Positions 49,017-58,650 are shown, counted from the first letter of the stretch. The stretch is DNA of 62,422 bases from an uncultured Collinsella sp. (GCA_900542905.1 UQPF01000014.1:1-62422), one strand, 5' to 3'. The notes: generated by a model from the sequence alone, not told the origin. Program-made: numbers and translations.

Positions 49017-50477
49017 ATGAGCGAGAACGATTCCCAGCGTCCCCAGGATGCGGGCAACGCCGGCGAGACCCAGCAGCAGCCGCGTGTGCAGGTGGAGTCG
49101 ACGCCTGCCGACAGCAACATTCCCTACGTGCAGGCATACGACACGCAGACCGGCAAGCCGCTGGGCAGCCAGCAGGTTGTAAACAAGCACACAGTGGTCA
49201 AGACCAAGACCAAAAAGCTGCCGATCTTTATTACGGCGCTTGCCGGCTGCGCCTGCGGCGCCCTGCTGGTCATCGCACTCATTATGAGTGGCACGCTCGA
49301 TATCGGCGGTGGCAAGAATGCCGTGACGGCGGGCGCTTCGGGTTCGTCGACGCAAAAGATTACGATTGATTCCGAGGACACCACGCTGGCCGAGGCCGTT
49401 TCTGCCAAGGCCCTGCCCTCTGTGGTCTCCATTACCGCTACTTCGAGCGGTAGCCAGAATGGCTCACTTTCGCAGTCTGCTGACGATTCGAATAACTCGG
49501 GCAGCGTCGGCTCGGGCGTAGTACTCGATACCGAGGGCCACATTCTCACCAACAACCACGTGGTCGATGGCTACGATCAGTACGTGGTGACCATGGATGA
49601 CGGCACTACGTACGAGGCCGAGTTCGTGGGCAACGATGCCTCGAGCGACCTGGCCGTCATCAAGCTCAAGGACGCCGATGCTTCCAAGCTCACCCCGATC
49701 GAGATTGGTGACTCCTCCAAGCTCAACGTGGGCGAGTGGGTCATGGCGATCGGCTCGCCGTTTGGCAACGAGCAATCTGTATCCACGGGCATCGTGTCGG
49801 CGCTGTATCGCTCCACGGCCATGAGCTCTACCAGCGGTAACACCATCTATGCCAACATGATCCAGACCGATGCCGCCATCAACCCGGGCAACTCCGGCGG
49901 CGCGCTCGTTAACGACAACGGCGAGCTCGTGGGTATCAACTCGCTCATCGAGAGCTATTCGGGCTCCAGCTCGGGCGTGGGCTTTGCCATTCCGGTTAAC
50001 TACGCCAAGAACATTGCCGACCAGATTATCGACGGTAAGACGCCGGTGCATCCGTACATGGGCGCCACGCTTTCGAGCGTCAACGCGCTCAACGCCCGTA
50101 CCAACAAGCTGAGCACCGATAGCGGCGCGTATGTGGCGAGCGTCGTCGAGGACGGTCCTGCTGCCAAGGCCGGTATCCAAGAGGGCGATGTCATTACCAA
50201 GCTGGGCGACGACGAGATTACGAGCGCCGATGGCCTGATCATCGCACTACGCAGCCACGAGGTGGGCGAGAAGGTCGAAATCACGCTCATGCGCGGCAAG
50301 GAAGAGAAGAAGGTCACCGTCGAGCTGGGCTCCGACGAGGAACTGCAGAACCAGCAGCAGAACGACAGTGCAACCGACACTGGCAACGGCGGTATTACCG
50401 ATGAGCAGCTGCGCCAGTACCTGGAGGAGCTGCTCGGCCAGCAGGGCCAGGGCCAGGGCTACGGCCAGGGTTTCTAA
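49017..50477 (+). CDS. htrA: HtrA/DegP-family serine protease
   Basis: 486 aa from ATG 49017 with GAAAGGA. A cytosolic polar tail (1-65) precedes one membrane span (68-92), so the protease faces outside. The catalytic triad is H181 (TNNHVVDG), D211 (ASSDLAVIKL) and S293 (NPGNSGGALV). One PDZ domain follows (about 350-455, GPAAKAGIQEGDVITKLGD). The C-terminal tail is Gln/Gly-rich (GQQGQGQGYGQGF). It degrades misfolded surface and secreted proteins under envelope stress. Confidence 0.95.
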   Translation: MSENDSQRPQDAGNAGETQQQPRVQVESTPADSNIPYVQAYDTQTGKPLGSQQVVNKHTVVKTKTKKLPIFITALAGCACGALLVIALIMSGTLDIGGGKNAVTAGASGSSTQKITIDSEDTTLAEAVSAKALPSVVSITATSSGSQNGSLSQSADDSNNSGSVGSGVVLDTEGHILTNNHVVDGYDQYVVTMDDGTTYEAEFVGNDASSDLAVIKLKDADASKLTPIEIGDSSKLNVGEWVMAIGSPFGNEQSVSTGIVSALYRSTAMSSTSGNTIYANMIQTDAAINPGNSGGALVNDNGELVGINSLIESYSGSSSGVGFAIPVNYAKNIADQIIDGKTPVHPYMGATLSSVNALNARTNKLSTDSGAYVASVVEDGPAAKAGIQEGDVITKLGDDEITSADGLIIALRSHEVGEKVEITLMRGKEEKKVTVELGSDEELQNQQQNDSATDTGNGGITDEQLRQYLEELLGQQGQGQGYGQGF

Positions 50478-50503
50478 CGAGCTGTATCGCACATATCGAA
50501 GCC

Positions 50504-50543
50504 AGAGGGGCTGTTCCGCCAACGCGGGACAGCCCCTCTTTTC
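50504..50543 (+). terminator. terminator of htrA
   Basis: AGAGGGGCTGTTCCGC (50504-50519) pairs with GCGGGACAGCCCCTCT (50524-50539), then TTTC. Confidence 0.9.
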
Positions 50544-50547
50544 GCGA

Positions 50548-50580
50548 TGATCCCTTGGAGACGGAGGAAAACGGATCATT
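50548..50580 (-). repeat. 33-nt dispersed repeat, copy downstream of htrA
   Basis: The inverted reading starts AATGATCCGTTTTCCTCCG and ends in GGGATCA, closely matching the arm of the palindrome at 24864 and the copy at 56482. Ends TGATCC/GGATCA are themselves inverted. Confidence 0.6.
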
Positions 50581-50725
50581 TAGAAACGGCAAGGGCATGG
50601 TTTGAACGCGCGATCCACTCCAGTTTGATGGCTGCCGATTCGGTGCGGTTGGAAAGGGCGATTTGGCTCCATCGCGACCGGTGGTACTCTTGTATCCGTT
50701 TGAAATCGAGCGAAGGAGTGCCGCT

Positions 50726-52954
50726 ATGGAGCAATCGAGCCTGTTTGGTGACGGCGTGGACATCGATACCGAAACGCCCGCGAGCACGGATACCGCTGCA
50801 CCGGCCGATGCTCGTGCCCAGGCGGCAGCGCGTGCGGCCGAGCTGCGCCACGAGCTCGATTACCACGCCTATCGCTACTACATGCTCGATGCGCCCGAGA
50901 TCACGGACGCCGCCTTTGACAAAATGCTCGTTGAGCTGCAGCAGATCGAGGCGACCTACCCCGACCTGGTGACGCCCGACAGCTATACCCAGCGCGTGGG
51001 CGGCTACGTGAGCGAGCAGTTTACACCGGTCACACATATGGCGCGCATGTATTCCATGGACGATGCTATGGATCTGGACGAACTTGACGCGTGGCTCCAG
51101 CGCGCCGAGGATGCGCTCGGTGCCGGCAGCGTCACCTATACCTGCGAGCTTAAGATCGACGGTCTGGGCGTGGCGCTTACCTATCAAAACGGCACCTTTG
51201 TGCGCGCCGCCACGCGCGGCGACGGCACCACGGGCGAGGATGTGTCGCTCAATGTCCGTACCATCAAGGATGTGCCCATGCACCTGTCCGAGCCGGCGCT
51301 CGCCCACATGGGCGCCGACCGCGAGCGTACCATTGAGGTACGCGGCGAGGTGTACATGCCCAAGGGCAGCTTTGTGCGTCTGAATGAAGAGGCCGATGCC
51401 GAGGGCCGCGACCCCTTTGCCAACCCGCGCAACGCCGCCGCCGGCAGCCTGCGCCAAAAGGACCCCAAGGTCACGGCGCGCCGCGACCTGGCTACCTTTA
51501 TCTACGCCATTGCCGATACCGATCCGCTGCACGTCCACAGCCAGCGCGAGTTCCTGGACTGGCTGCGTAGCGCCGGCTTTAGCGTCAACCCCAACGTTGC
51601 CCGTTGCGCCACACCGGCTGAGGTTCACGAGTTCTGTGCCCAGGCGCTTGAGCATCGCGGCGACCTGGACTACGACATCGACGGCGTGGTCGTAAAGGTC
51701 GACAGCTTCCAACAGCAGCTCGACCTGGGCTTTACCGCCCGCGCGCCGCGTTGGGCCATCGCCTTTAAGTTCCCGCCCGAGGAAAAGCAGACCGTCCTGC
51801 GCGAGATTCGCATCCAGGTGGGTCGCACCGGCGTGCTCACGCCGGTCGCCGAGTTCGACCCGGTGACGGTCGCCGGCTCCACCATCGCGCGCGCCACGCT
51901 GCACAACATCGACGAGATCCGCCGCAAGAACGTGCGCGAGGGCGACACTATCATCGTGCACAAGGCGGGCGACGTAATCCCCGAGGTCGTGGGCCCGGTG
52001 CTCGACAAGCGCCCGGCCGATTCGGTCGACTGGCACATGCCCGAGGTCTGCCCCGTGTGCGGCAGCCCCGTGGTTCACGAGGATGGCGAGGTGGCCTACC
52101 GCTGCGTGTCCATCGACTGCCCCGCACAGCTCAAGGAGCGCCTGCTCCACTGGGTGAGCCGCGGCTGCATGGACGTCGACGGCCTGGGCGACGAGATCGT
52201 CGACAAGATGATCGCCGCTGGCCTGATCCACGATGTCGCGGACTTCTACCAGCTCACGGTCGACGACATCGCCGGCCTGGACACGGGGCGCGTGTACGCC
52301 AGCTCCAACAGCAAAAAGGGCGTTAAGAAGGGCGATCCCATTCCGGTAGGCCTTAAGACGGCCGAGAAAATCATCGCCGAGCTCAACAAGTCCAAGAGCC
52401 AGCCACTCGGGCGTGTGCTGTTTGCCCTGGGCATCCGTCATGTGGGCAAGAGCGTGGGCGAGGTCATCGCCGAGCGGTTTCTGTCGATCGACAAGCTCAT
52501 CTTGGCGAGCGAAGAGGATATTGCCGAGTGCGAGGGCATCGGTCCCAAGATTGCGGCGAGCGTCAAACAGTTCCTGGCCGTGCCCGAAAACCTCGCCGTG
52601 CTGGAGCGCTTGCGCCAGGCTGGTCTGTCGCTCGAGGTCGACTTGGGCGCCGCGCACGCGCAAGCCGCGGCCGACGCTGGCGTGGCGGGCGAGCTCGCCG
52701 ACGCACAGCCGCTTGCGGGTCTGACCTTCGTGCTCACCGGCACGCTCGTCAACCGCACTCGCGACGAGGCGGGCGCGGCGCTCAAGGTGCTCGGCGCCAA
52801 GGTTTCGGGTAGCGTGTCAAAGAAGACGAGCTATCTGGTCGCCGGCCCCAAGGCGGGTTCCAAGCTCACCAAGGCCGAGCAGTTGGGTGTGCCCGTACTG
52901 GACGAGGATGCGCTCGAGCGGATCTTGGCTACTGGCGAGGTGCCCCGGGCTTAG
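50726..52954 (+). CDS. ligA: NAD-dependent DNA ligase LigA
   Basis: 742 aa from ATG 50726 with GAAGGAG. It seals nicks in replication and repair. The N-terminal Ia and adenylation domain has the AMP-accepting lysine K143 in CELKIDGLG. An OB fold, a zinc finger (CPVCGSPVVHEDGEVAYRC, then C in SIDCPAQ), helix-hairpin-helix repeats (GIRHVGKSVGEVIA, CEGIGPKIAASVKQ) and a C-terminal BRCT domain (about 660-742, LTGTLVNRTRDEAG) follow. It is slightly longer than usual because of an N-terminal Ala-rich segment and a loop before BRCT. Confidence 0.96.
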   Translation: MEQSSLFGDGVDIDTETPASTDTAAPADARAQAAARAAELRHELDYHAYRYYMLDAPEITDAAFDKMLVELQQIEATYPDLVTPDSYTQRVGGYVSEQFTPVTHMARMYSMDDAMDLDELDAWLQRAEDALGAGSVTYTCELKIDGLGVALTYQNGTFVRAATRGDGTTGEDVSLNVRTIKDVPMHLSEPALAHMGADRERTIEVRGEVYMPKGSFVRLNEEADAEGRDPFANPRNAAAGSLRQKDPKVTARRDLATFIYAIADTDPLHVHSQREFLDWLRSAGFSVNPNVARCATPAEVHEFCAQALEHRGDLDYDIDGVVVKVDSFQQQLDLGFTARAPRWAIAFKFPPEEKQTVLREIRIQVGRTGVLTPVAEFDPVTVAGSTIARATLHNIDEIRRKNVREGDTIIVHKAGDVIPEVVGPVLDKRPADSVDWHMPEVCPVCGSPVVHEDGEVAYRCVSIDCPAQLKERLLHWVSRGCMDVDGLGDEIVDKMIAAGLIHDVADFYQLTVDDIAGLDTGRVYASSNSKKGVKKGDPIPVGLKTAEKIIAELNKSKSQPLGRVLFALGIRHVGKSVGEVIAERFLSIDKLILASEEDIAECEGIGPKIAASVKQFLAVPENLAVLERLRQAGLSLEVDLGAAHAQAAADAGVAGELADAQPLAGLTFVLTGTLVNRTRDEAGAALKVLGAKVSGSVSKKTSYLVAGPKAGSKLTKAEQLGVPVLDEDALERILATGEVPRA

Positions 52955-52968
52955 CGCATCGATAACCA

Positions 52969-53018
52969 AAGTGAAGATCCGCCCGGAAGCACGATGCCTT
53001 CCGGGTGGTTCTTACTTT
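52969..53018 (+). terminator. terminator of ligA
   Basis: AAGTGAAGATCCGCCCGGAAG pairs imperfectly with CTTCCGGGTGGTTCTTACTT; the CCCGGAAG/CTTCCGGG core is perfect. TTTG follows. Confidence 0.7.
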
Positions 53019-53109
53019 GCTGGGGCAATCGGCGCCGTGATCTGTGTCACGTAGGTTGTGGAGTCGTCGCTGATGATGTCGTCGATGAGGGCGATTTTGC
53101 GTTGCCCCG
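53012..53109 (-). pseudogene. possible 3' remnant of a lost gene
   Basis: On the minus strand, behind the MATE stop, a frame without any start codon reads RKIALIDDIISDDSTT and on to a TAA at 53014-53012. Its codon choice is like that of real genes here. It could be the tail of a gene whose body was deleted, or chance. Family not recognised. Confidence 0.25.
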
Positions 53110-54456
53110 CTACGCCATCAGCTTGTCAAAAGCTCCGCAGCGGTTGAGTACGGTAAATGCGACAACACAGATGACTGCCGACAAAATCGATCCGCACGGC
53201 GAGGCGATGCCCATGGGAAACAACGTATCGGAATAGGCGTTCGACAGCAGCCAGGCGCCGGGCACGCGAATGAGCGCCACCGCCAGCACGTTGTGCGCAA
53301 AGCCGATGTAGCTCTTGCCATACGCAGCGAAAAAGCCGCTAAAGCAAATGTGGATGCCGGCAAAGATTGCGTCGAAAATATAACTGTGCATATAGCCGGT
53401 GCCGGCCGCGACCACCGCGGGGTCCTTGGCAAAAAAGCCGATAAACGCCGGCGCCACCAGCCACATCAGCACCGTAATCAGGCAGCCGTACACTACCGAT
53501 ATGGTCATGGCGTCCTTGAGTACCTGACGTGCGCGGTCGCCCTTGCCCGCGCCGGCATTTTGCGCCGTGAGCGCGCTGACGGTGGCACCCATGGAACTCG
53601 GCACAATGAACAAGAAGCTGATCATCTTCTCGACCAGGCCCACGGCGGCGGCGTCGACGAGCCCTCGGTGGTTGGCGATGACGGTGATAAACATAAACGC
53701 CACCTGGATGCAGCCGTCCTGCACGGCCACGGGCACGCCGATCTTAAGGATGCTGCCGAGCACCTCGGGCTGGGGGCGCAGGTCGCTACGCTTAACGTGG
53801 ATGTTCGTGCGACGGCTCTTGAGCCACACGAGCGCGAGGGCAACGCTGGCCGTCTGCGCGGTCACCGTGCCGAGCGCCGCGCCCACGGGGCCGAGCCCCA
53901 TGCGCCCGATAAATAGAAAATCGAGCGCGATGTTGATGATGCACGCCACGCCAATCACGTACATAGGCGAGCGCGAATCGCCCAGCCCGCGAAAGATGGC
54001 CGAAAGAATGTTGTATGCGGCGATAAACGGAATGCCGACAAAGCAGATGCGCAGGTAGGCGGCAGTGCCTTCGACCGCCTCGGCCGGCGTGCCAATGAGC
54101 GCCACGATCTGCGGGCACAGTGCGAGCAGGACAACGGCCAGCACCACCGAGACGCCCATAAAGAGCGTGATGGTGTTGCCGATGGCGGTCTCGGCGCGGT
54201 CGAAGCGGCGCGAGCCTACGGCGTGGCCGACGATGACCGTCGTTCCCATGGCCAGGCCCACGAGCGTCACGGTAATGATATAGAGCGTCTGCGCGCCATT
54301 GCCCACGGCGGTGATGCCGGCAGCGCCGCTAAACTGCCCCATCATGTACAGGTCGGCCATGCCGTAGAGCATCTGCAAAAAGTACGAGAGCATATAGGGC
54401 AGGGCAAAGACGGCGATGGTCTTGAGGACATTGCCGCGTGTGAGGTCGTGTTCCAT
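53110..54456 (-). CDS. MATE-family multidrug efflux transporter
   Basis: 448 aa with twelve membrane spans in two halves. It starts LTRGNVLKTIAVFALPYMLSYFLQMLYGMADLYMMGQFSGAAGITAVGNG, the typical MATE opening, and the second half repeats VPVAVQDGCIQVAFMFITVIANHRG. It uses an ion gradient to export cationic drugs or metabolites. It is divergent from the ABC exporter pair; the shared gap 54457-54714 carries regulatory-looking repeats. Confidence 0.93.
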   Translation of the reverse strand: MEHDLTRGNVLKTIAVFALPYMLSYFLQMLYGMADLYMMGQFSGAAGITAVGNGAQTLYIITVTLVGLAMGTTVIVGHAVGSRRFDRAETAIGNTITLFMGVSVVLAVVLLALCPQIVALIGTPAEAVEGTAAYLRICFVGIPFIAAYNILSAIFRGLGDSRSPMYVIGVACIINIALDFLFIGRMGLGPVGAALGTVTAQTASVALALVWLKSRRTNIHVKRSDLRPQPEVLGSILKIGVPVAVQDGCIQVAFMFITVIANHRGLVDAAAVGLVEKMISFLFIVPSSMGATVSALTAQNAGAGKGDRARQVLKDAMTISVVYGCLITVLMWLVAPAFIGFFAKDPAVVAAGTGYMHSYIFDAIFAGIHICFSGFFAAYGKSYIGFAHNVLAVALIRVPGAWLLSNAYSDTLFPMGIASPCGSILSAVICVVAFTVLNRCGAFDKLMA

Positions 54457-54572
54457 GGGCGGGGCTTTCTGGCCGGGTTTGTTTACGTACCAGTGTAGTG
54501 AAAACCCTATAACGATTGTAGAGTCAAGGTTTGTGATGACGCCGGAGCGAAAAAGTCTCGCGCACCATTATT

Positions 54573-54674
54573 CCGAGTGAATATGGACACACATCACGAG
54601 AACTCGCCGCCGGCGCTAACCTTGCAGAAAACGATTTCGGAATACTTGACACCATTATTCGGCGCGCAATAATA
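54573..54674 (+). promoter_or_regulatory. promoter and repeat region of the ABC exporter pair
   Basis: Consensus TTGACA (54646-54651), 17-bp spacer and ATAATA (54669-54674) make a strong promoter. CACCATTATTC occurs twice, at 54573-54583 and 54650-54660, the second copy overlapping the -35; the first continues into a TATTC-CGAGT-GAATA palindrome. These look like binding sites for a regulator not encoded here. Confidence 0.6.
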
Positions 54675-54714
54675 CGTGCGTTTGCGAACAACGTTTGATG
54701 GGGGTTGAACCTGC

Positions 54715-56544
54715 GTGCGCAATCTCAAAATACTGTTTTCCTATCTAGGGACATACCGTCGCGATGCCATCCTCGGCGTGTTCTTTGTGTCGGTCGAGAC
54801 GGTGCTCGAGCTGTTTATCCCGGTCATCATGGCCAACATCATCGATGTGGGCGTGCCTGCGGGTGATATCAACTACATGCTGCTGCAGGGCGCGTACATG
54901 TTGGTGTGCGCTGCGCTTTCGCTGGTACTGGGCTTGGGTTATGCCCGCACGTCCGCCCGCGTTGCCTCGGGCCTAGGCGCTAACCTGCGCGAGGCCGAGT
55001 ACAAAAAGATTCAGACGCTCGCTTTTGGTAACCTGGACAACTACGACGCCAGCTCGCTCGTCACCCGCATGACCACGGACATCACCGTTATCCAAAATGC
55101 TGTGGGCAACGGCTTTCGCCCTATGGTGCGCGGCCCGGTGACGCTTATCGTCGGCCTTATCTACGCGCTGATGCTGTCGCGCCCGCTCGCCACCGTCTTT
55201 GCGATCATCTTGCCCGTGCTGGCAATCGTACTGGGCGCCATCACCTATCGCGTCAGTCCGCTCTACCGCCAACTCCAGACCTCGATGGACCACCTCAACG
55301 GCGTGGTACAGGAGGACCTCACCGCCGTGCGTGCCGTCAAGGCCTACGTTCGTACCGAGCACGAGGGGGCCAAGTTCGACACCGTCAATACCGAGCTCGC
55401 CGGCACGGCGACCAAGACCTTCGGCACCGCCGTGCTCAACCTGCCGGTGTTTCAGCTGTCGATGTACGTGGCTGCGCTCTCCATCCTGTGGATTGGCGGC
55501 CGCATGATTCTCGCCGGCAAGCTGGGCGTGGGCTCGCTCACGGGCTTTATGAGCTACGTGCTGCTGATCATGAACTCGCTTATGATGATTTCCAATGTGT
55601 TTTTGCTGCTCACGCGCGCTCTCACGAGTGTGGGCCGTATCGCCGAGGTGCTCGATGAGGAGCCCTTTATCGCCAACCCCGCGGGAGACCTCGCGATTGC
55701 GGCGCCAGCGGACGGCAGTATCGAGTTTCGCGACGTTTCCTTTAAATACCGCGCGGATGCAGCCGAGGATGTGCTCGAGCATATCGACCTTCGCATCGAG
55801 AGCGGCTCGACGGTGGGCATCCTCGGCGGCACGGGCTCGGGCAAGAGCTCACTTGTGCAGCTGATTGCGCGCCTGTACGACGCTACCGAGGGCGCCGTGC
55901 TTGTGGGCGGACGTGACGTGCGTGACTACGACCTCGCCGCCTTGCGCGACGCTGTGGGCATTGTGCTGCAAAAGAACGTGCTGTTTACGGGCACCGTGCG
56001 CGAGAATCTGCAGTGGGGCAATCCGCAGGCGTCGGACGATGAGCTCCTCGCGGCTTGCCGCGCGGCGTGCGTGGACGAGTTCCTTGATCGCATCGGCGGG
56101 CTGGACGGCGAGTTGGGCCAAGGCGGCGCCGGTGTCTCGGGTGGCCAGAAGCAACGCCTGTGCATCGCGCGCACGCTGCTCAAGCATCCGCGCGTGCTCA
56201 TTTTTGATGACTCCACCAGCGCGGTCGATATGGCGACCGACGCTAAGATTCGCGAGCACATCGCTCGGATTTCCGATACGACCGTGCTCATCATCGCCCA
56301 GCGTATCGCGAGCGTCATGGATGCCGATCGCATTGTGGTGTTGGACGACGGTCGTGTCCACGGCGTGGGCACGCACGAGGAGCTGCTGGCGGGCGACAAC
56401 ATCTACCAGGAGATTTACGCCTCGCAGATGGAGTTTGCGGGGAACGCGGACGCCGGCGACGGCTGCGACGATGGCTGCGCGAATGATTCGTTCTCCTCCG
56501 TCCCCAGCAGATCACCCTTGGAAGGGGGTGAGCGCCGTGCCTAA
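54715..56544 (+). CDS. ABC exporter subunit 1 (permease-ATPase), degenerate site
   Basis: 609 aa from GTG 54715 with GGGGG upstream. It has six membrane spans (about 15-310) and an ATPase with Walker A GGTGSGKSS, signature VSGGQKQRLC and Walker B VLIFDDSTSAVD. The catalytic glutamate after Walker B is aspartate, which marks the non-hydrolysing half of heterodimeric exporters such as TM287/288 and LmrCD. The last 20 residues are encoded partly by a dispersed repeat (56482-56514). The partner gene starts within its last codons. Confidence 0.93.
   Translation: MRNLKILFSYLGTYRRDAILGVFFVSVETVLELFIPVIMANIIDVGVPAGDINYMLLQGAYMLVCAALSLVLGLGYARTSARVASGLGANLREAEYKKIQTLAFGNLDNYDASSLVTRMTTDITVIQNAVGNGFRPMVRGPVTLIVGLIYALMLSRPLATVFAIILPVLAIVLGAITYRVSPLYRQLQTSMDHLNGVVQEDLTAVRAVKAYVRTEHEGAKFDTVNTELAGTATKTFGTAVLNLPVFQLSMYVAALSILWIGGRMILAGKLGVGSLTGFMSYVLLIMNSLMMISNVFLLLTRALTSVGRIAEVLDEEPFIANPAGDLAIAAPADGSIEFRDVSFKYRADAAEDVLEHIDLRIESGSTVGILGGTGSGKSSLVQLIARLYDATEGAVLVGGRDVRDYDLAALRDAVGIVLQKNVLFTGTVRENLQWGNPQASDDELLAACRAACVDEFLDRIGGLDGELGQGGAGVSGGQKQRLCIARTLLKHPRVLIFDDSTSAVDMATDAKIREHIARISDTTVLIIAQRIASVMDADRIVVLDDGRVHGVGTHEELLAGDNIYQEIYASQMEFAGNADAGDGCDDGCANDSFSSVPSRSPLEGGERRA
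56482..56514 (+). repeat. 33-nt dispersed repeat inside the end of the ABC subunit 1 gene
   Basis: AATGATTCGTTCTCCTCCG, then CCCC and a closing GATCA, match the repeats at 24864 and 50548 with a few changes. Here it lies in frame in the C-terminal coding end, adding residues to a non-conserved tail. Confidence 0.5.
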
Positions 56545-58435
56545 GACCGCAGCCCAAGCACGCCCGGCCGACCTCAAGCGCACTGTGCGCCGCTTGCTCT
56601 CCTACATGGGGCATGCCAAGTTCTCGTTGCTCGCGGTGGGCGTGCTCGCCTCCGTTGCCGCCATCGCGAGCCTCGCCGGCACCTACATGGTGCGCCCCAT
56701 CGTTAACGGTTTGGCCACGGGCGGGGAGGAACTGCTTGCCAAGCAGGTCATCCTGACGGCGATCATCTACGCTGCGGGCGTGCTCTCGGCCCTGGGCTAC
56801 TCGCAGATTATGGTGCGCGCGGCCCAACACGTGGTGTCCGATATTCGCCGCGACCTGTTCGCGCACATCCAGACGCTGCCGCTCAGTTATTTTGACAGCA
56901 CGCGCTCGGGCGACATCATGAGTTTTTTCACCAACGACGTCGACACCGTCTCCGAGGCGCTCAACAACAGCTTTGCCAACGTGATTCAGGCCGCCATTCA
57001 GGTTGTGGGCACCACGGCTATGCTCATCATCCTTAACTGGCAGCTCACGATTATCACACTCGTGTGCGATGCGGCCATTGTGCTGTATGCGCGCTACTCG
57101 GGCGCGCGCTCTAAGCGTTTCTTTGCTGCCCAGCAGGCATCGCTTGGCGACCTGGACGGATATATCGAAGAAATGGTCTCGGGCCAAAAGGTCATCAAGG
57201 TCTTTAACCGTGAGGCAGCGAATGTCGCCGGCTTCACCTGCCGCAACGACGAGCTTCGCCGCACCGGTACCGCCGCCGTGAGCTACGCCAACTCGATGGT
57301 GCCCATGACCGTGGTGATCGGCTACGTCAACTATGCCATCGTCGCCGTGGCGGGCGGCATGCTCTGCATCAAGGGCCTGGCCGACGTGGGTGCGCTTGCA
57401 AGCTACCTGGTCTTTGTGCGCCAAGCCGCCATGCCCATCAACCAGTTTACGCAGCTGGGCAACTTCTTGCTCAATGCGTTGGCCGGTGCCGAGCGCCTGT
57501 TTGCGGCTATGGACCTTAAGCCCGAGGTGGACGAGGGCTGCGTGGAGCTGGTGCAGACGGGCGACGCCGCGTGGGCGTGGAAGATTCCCGAGGGCCAGGG
57601 TGTGGGCACGTATGGACATCTGCACGACGTGGCCGCCGTTGATGAATCGGGTCGTGCGGTGGCGGCCGATGGTACCGAGCTTGTTACCGGTCTGGTCCCG
57701 CTCGCCGGCGACGTGCGTTTCCACGCCGTGGACTTTTCCTACGTGCCGGGCACGCGCGTGCTCACGGACCTCAACCTGTTCGCCAAGCCGGGGCAAAAGA
57801 TCGCCTTTGTTGGCTCGACGGGCGCCGGAAAGACGACCATCACCAACCTCATCAACCGCTTCTACGAGGTCGATGACGGCGAGATCACGTACGACGGCAT
57901 CGACGTCAAGCACATTGCCAAGGCCAGCCTGCGCGGGTCGCTCGGCATTGTGCTGCAGGACACGCACCTGTTTAGCGGCACCATTGCGCAGAACATCCGC
58001 TTTGGCAAGCTCGACGCGACCGACGAGGAGGTGCGCGCCGCTGCCGAGGCCGCCTGCGCCGACTCGTTTATCCGCCGCCTGCCGCGGGGCTACGACACAC
58101 CGGTCACGGCCGACGGCGCCAACCTGTCGCAGGGCCAGCGTCAGCTGCTCGCCATCGCGCGCGTGGCCGTCGCCGATCCGCCGGTGCTCATTCTGGACGA
58201 GGCCACGAGCTCCATCGACACGCGTACCGAAAAGCTCATCGAGCGCGGTATGGACCGCATCATGCGCGGTCGCACCACCTTTATGATCGCGCACCGCCTG
58301 TCCACCGTCCGCGACGCCGACGCCATCATGGTCCTCGAACACGGCCGCATCATCGAGCGCGGCACGCACGAAGAACTGCTCGCCCAGCACGGCGAGTACT
58401 GGCAGCTGGCACACGGGTTAAAAGAGTTGGATTAA
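56537..58435 (+). CDS. ABC exporter subunit 2 (permease-ATPase), catalytic
   Basis: 632 aa from GTG 56537, 9 nt after GGAAGGGG and overlapping the first subunit by 8 nt. Six spans are followed by an ATPase with Walker A GSTGAGKTT, signature LSQGQRQLLA and Walker B VLILDEATSSID with the intact glutamate. This is the hydrolysing half of the heterodimer. Between the membrane part and the ATPase is an insertion of about 40 residues (near 335-385, AWAWKIPEGQGVGTYGHLHDV) not found in most relatives. Probable drug or peptide exporter. Confidence 0.93.
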   Translation: MPKTAAQARPADLKRTVRRLLSYMGHAKFSLLAVGVLASVAAIASLAGTYMVRPIVNGLATGGEELLAKQVILTAIIYAAGVLSALGYSQIMVRAAQHVVSDIRRDLFAHIQTLPLSYFDSTRSGDIMSFFTNDVDTVSEALNNSFANVIQAAIQVVGTTAMLIILNWQLTIITLVCDAAIVLYARYSGARSKRFFAAQQASLGDLDGYIEEMVSGQKVIKVFNREAANVAGFTCRNDELRRTGTAAVSYANSMVPMTVVIGYVNYAIVAVAGGMLCIKGLADVGALASYLVFVRQAAMPINQFTQLGNFLLNALAGAERLFAAMDLKPEVDEGCVELVQTGDAAWAWKIPEGQGVGTYGHLHDVAAVDESGRAVAADGTELVTGLVPLAGDVRFHAVDFSYVPGTRVLTDLNLFAKPGQKIAFVGSTGAGKTTITNLINRFYEVDDGEITYDGIDVKHIAKASLRGSLGIVLQDTHLFSGTIAQNIRFGKLDATDEEVRAAAEAACADSFIRRLPRGYDTPVTADGANLSQGQRQLLAIARVAVADPPVLILDEATSSIDTRTEKLIERGMDRIMRGRTTFMIAHRLSTVRDADAIMVLEHGRIIERGTHEELLAQHGEYWQLAHGLKELD

Positions 58436-58484
58436 CCCGTTCGAGCACGATGCTTTGACCCCTCCGTGCCTCTCACCTCGCCTC

Positions 58485-58549
58485 AAACCATCACAACATT
58501 CGACGTTTTTCGCCAAAATCAGGAAAAGCGTCGAATGTTGTGATGGTTT
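58485..58549. repeat. 65-nt palindrome, copy 1 (left of the endonuclease-like gene)
   Basis: AAACCATCACAACATTCGA.. (58485-58511) pairs with 58523-58549 over 27 bp with one G-U; the central loop contains CCAAAATC. A second copy in the same orientation lies at 59727-59791. Confidence 0.85.
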
Positions 58550-58650
58550 TTCTGCCACTCGACCGGGTGGAGTCGCTTTCTTGCGCACGAAGGTGTGCGG
58601 ACCCGTGGGCAGGGGAATAAGGTTGGTTATCCGACTCCATTGGAGGGCTC

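Noticed and set aside
54500..54530. MerR-type operator before the MATE gene (TTGACT with CTACAATCGTTATAG)
   Set aside because: The required 19-bp spacing to a proper -10 is not met on the minus strand, and the dyad is imperfect.
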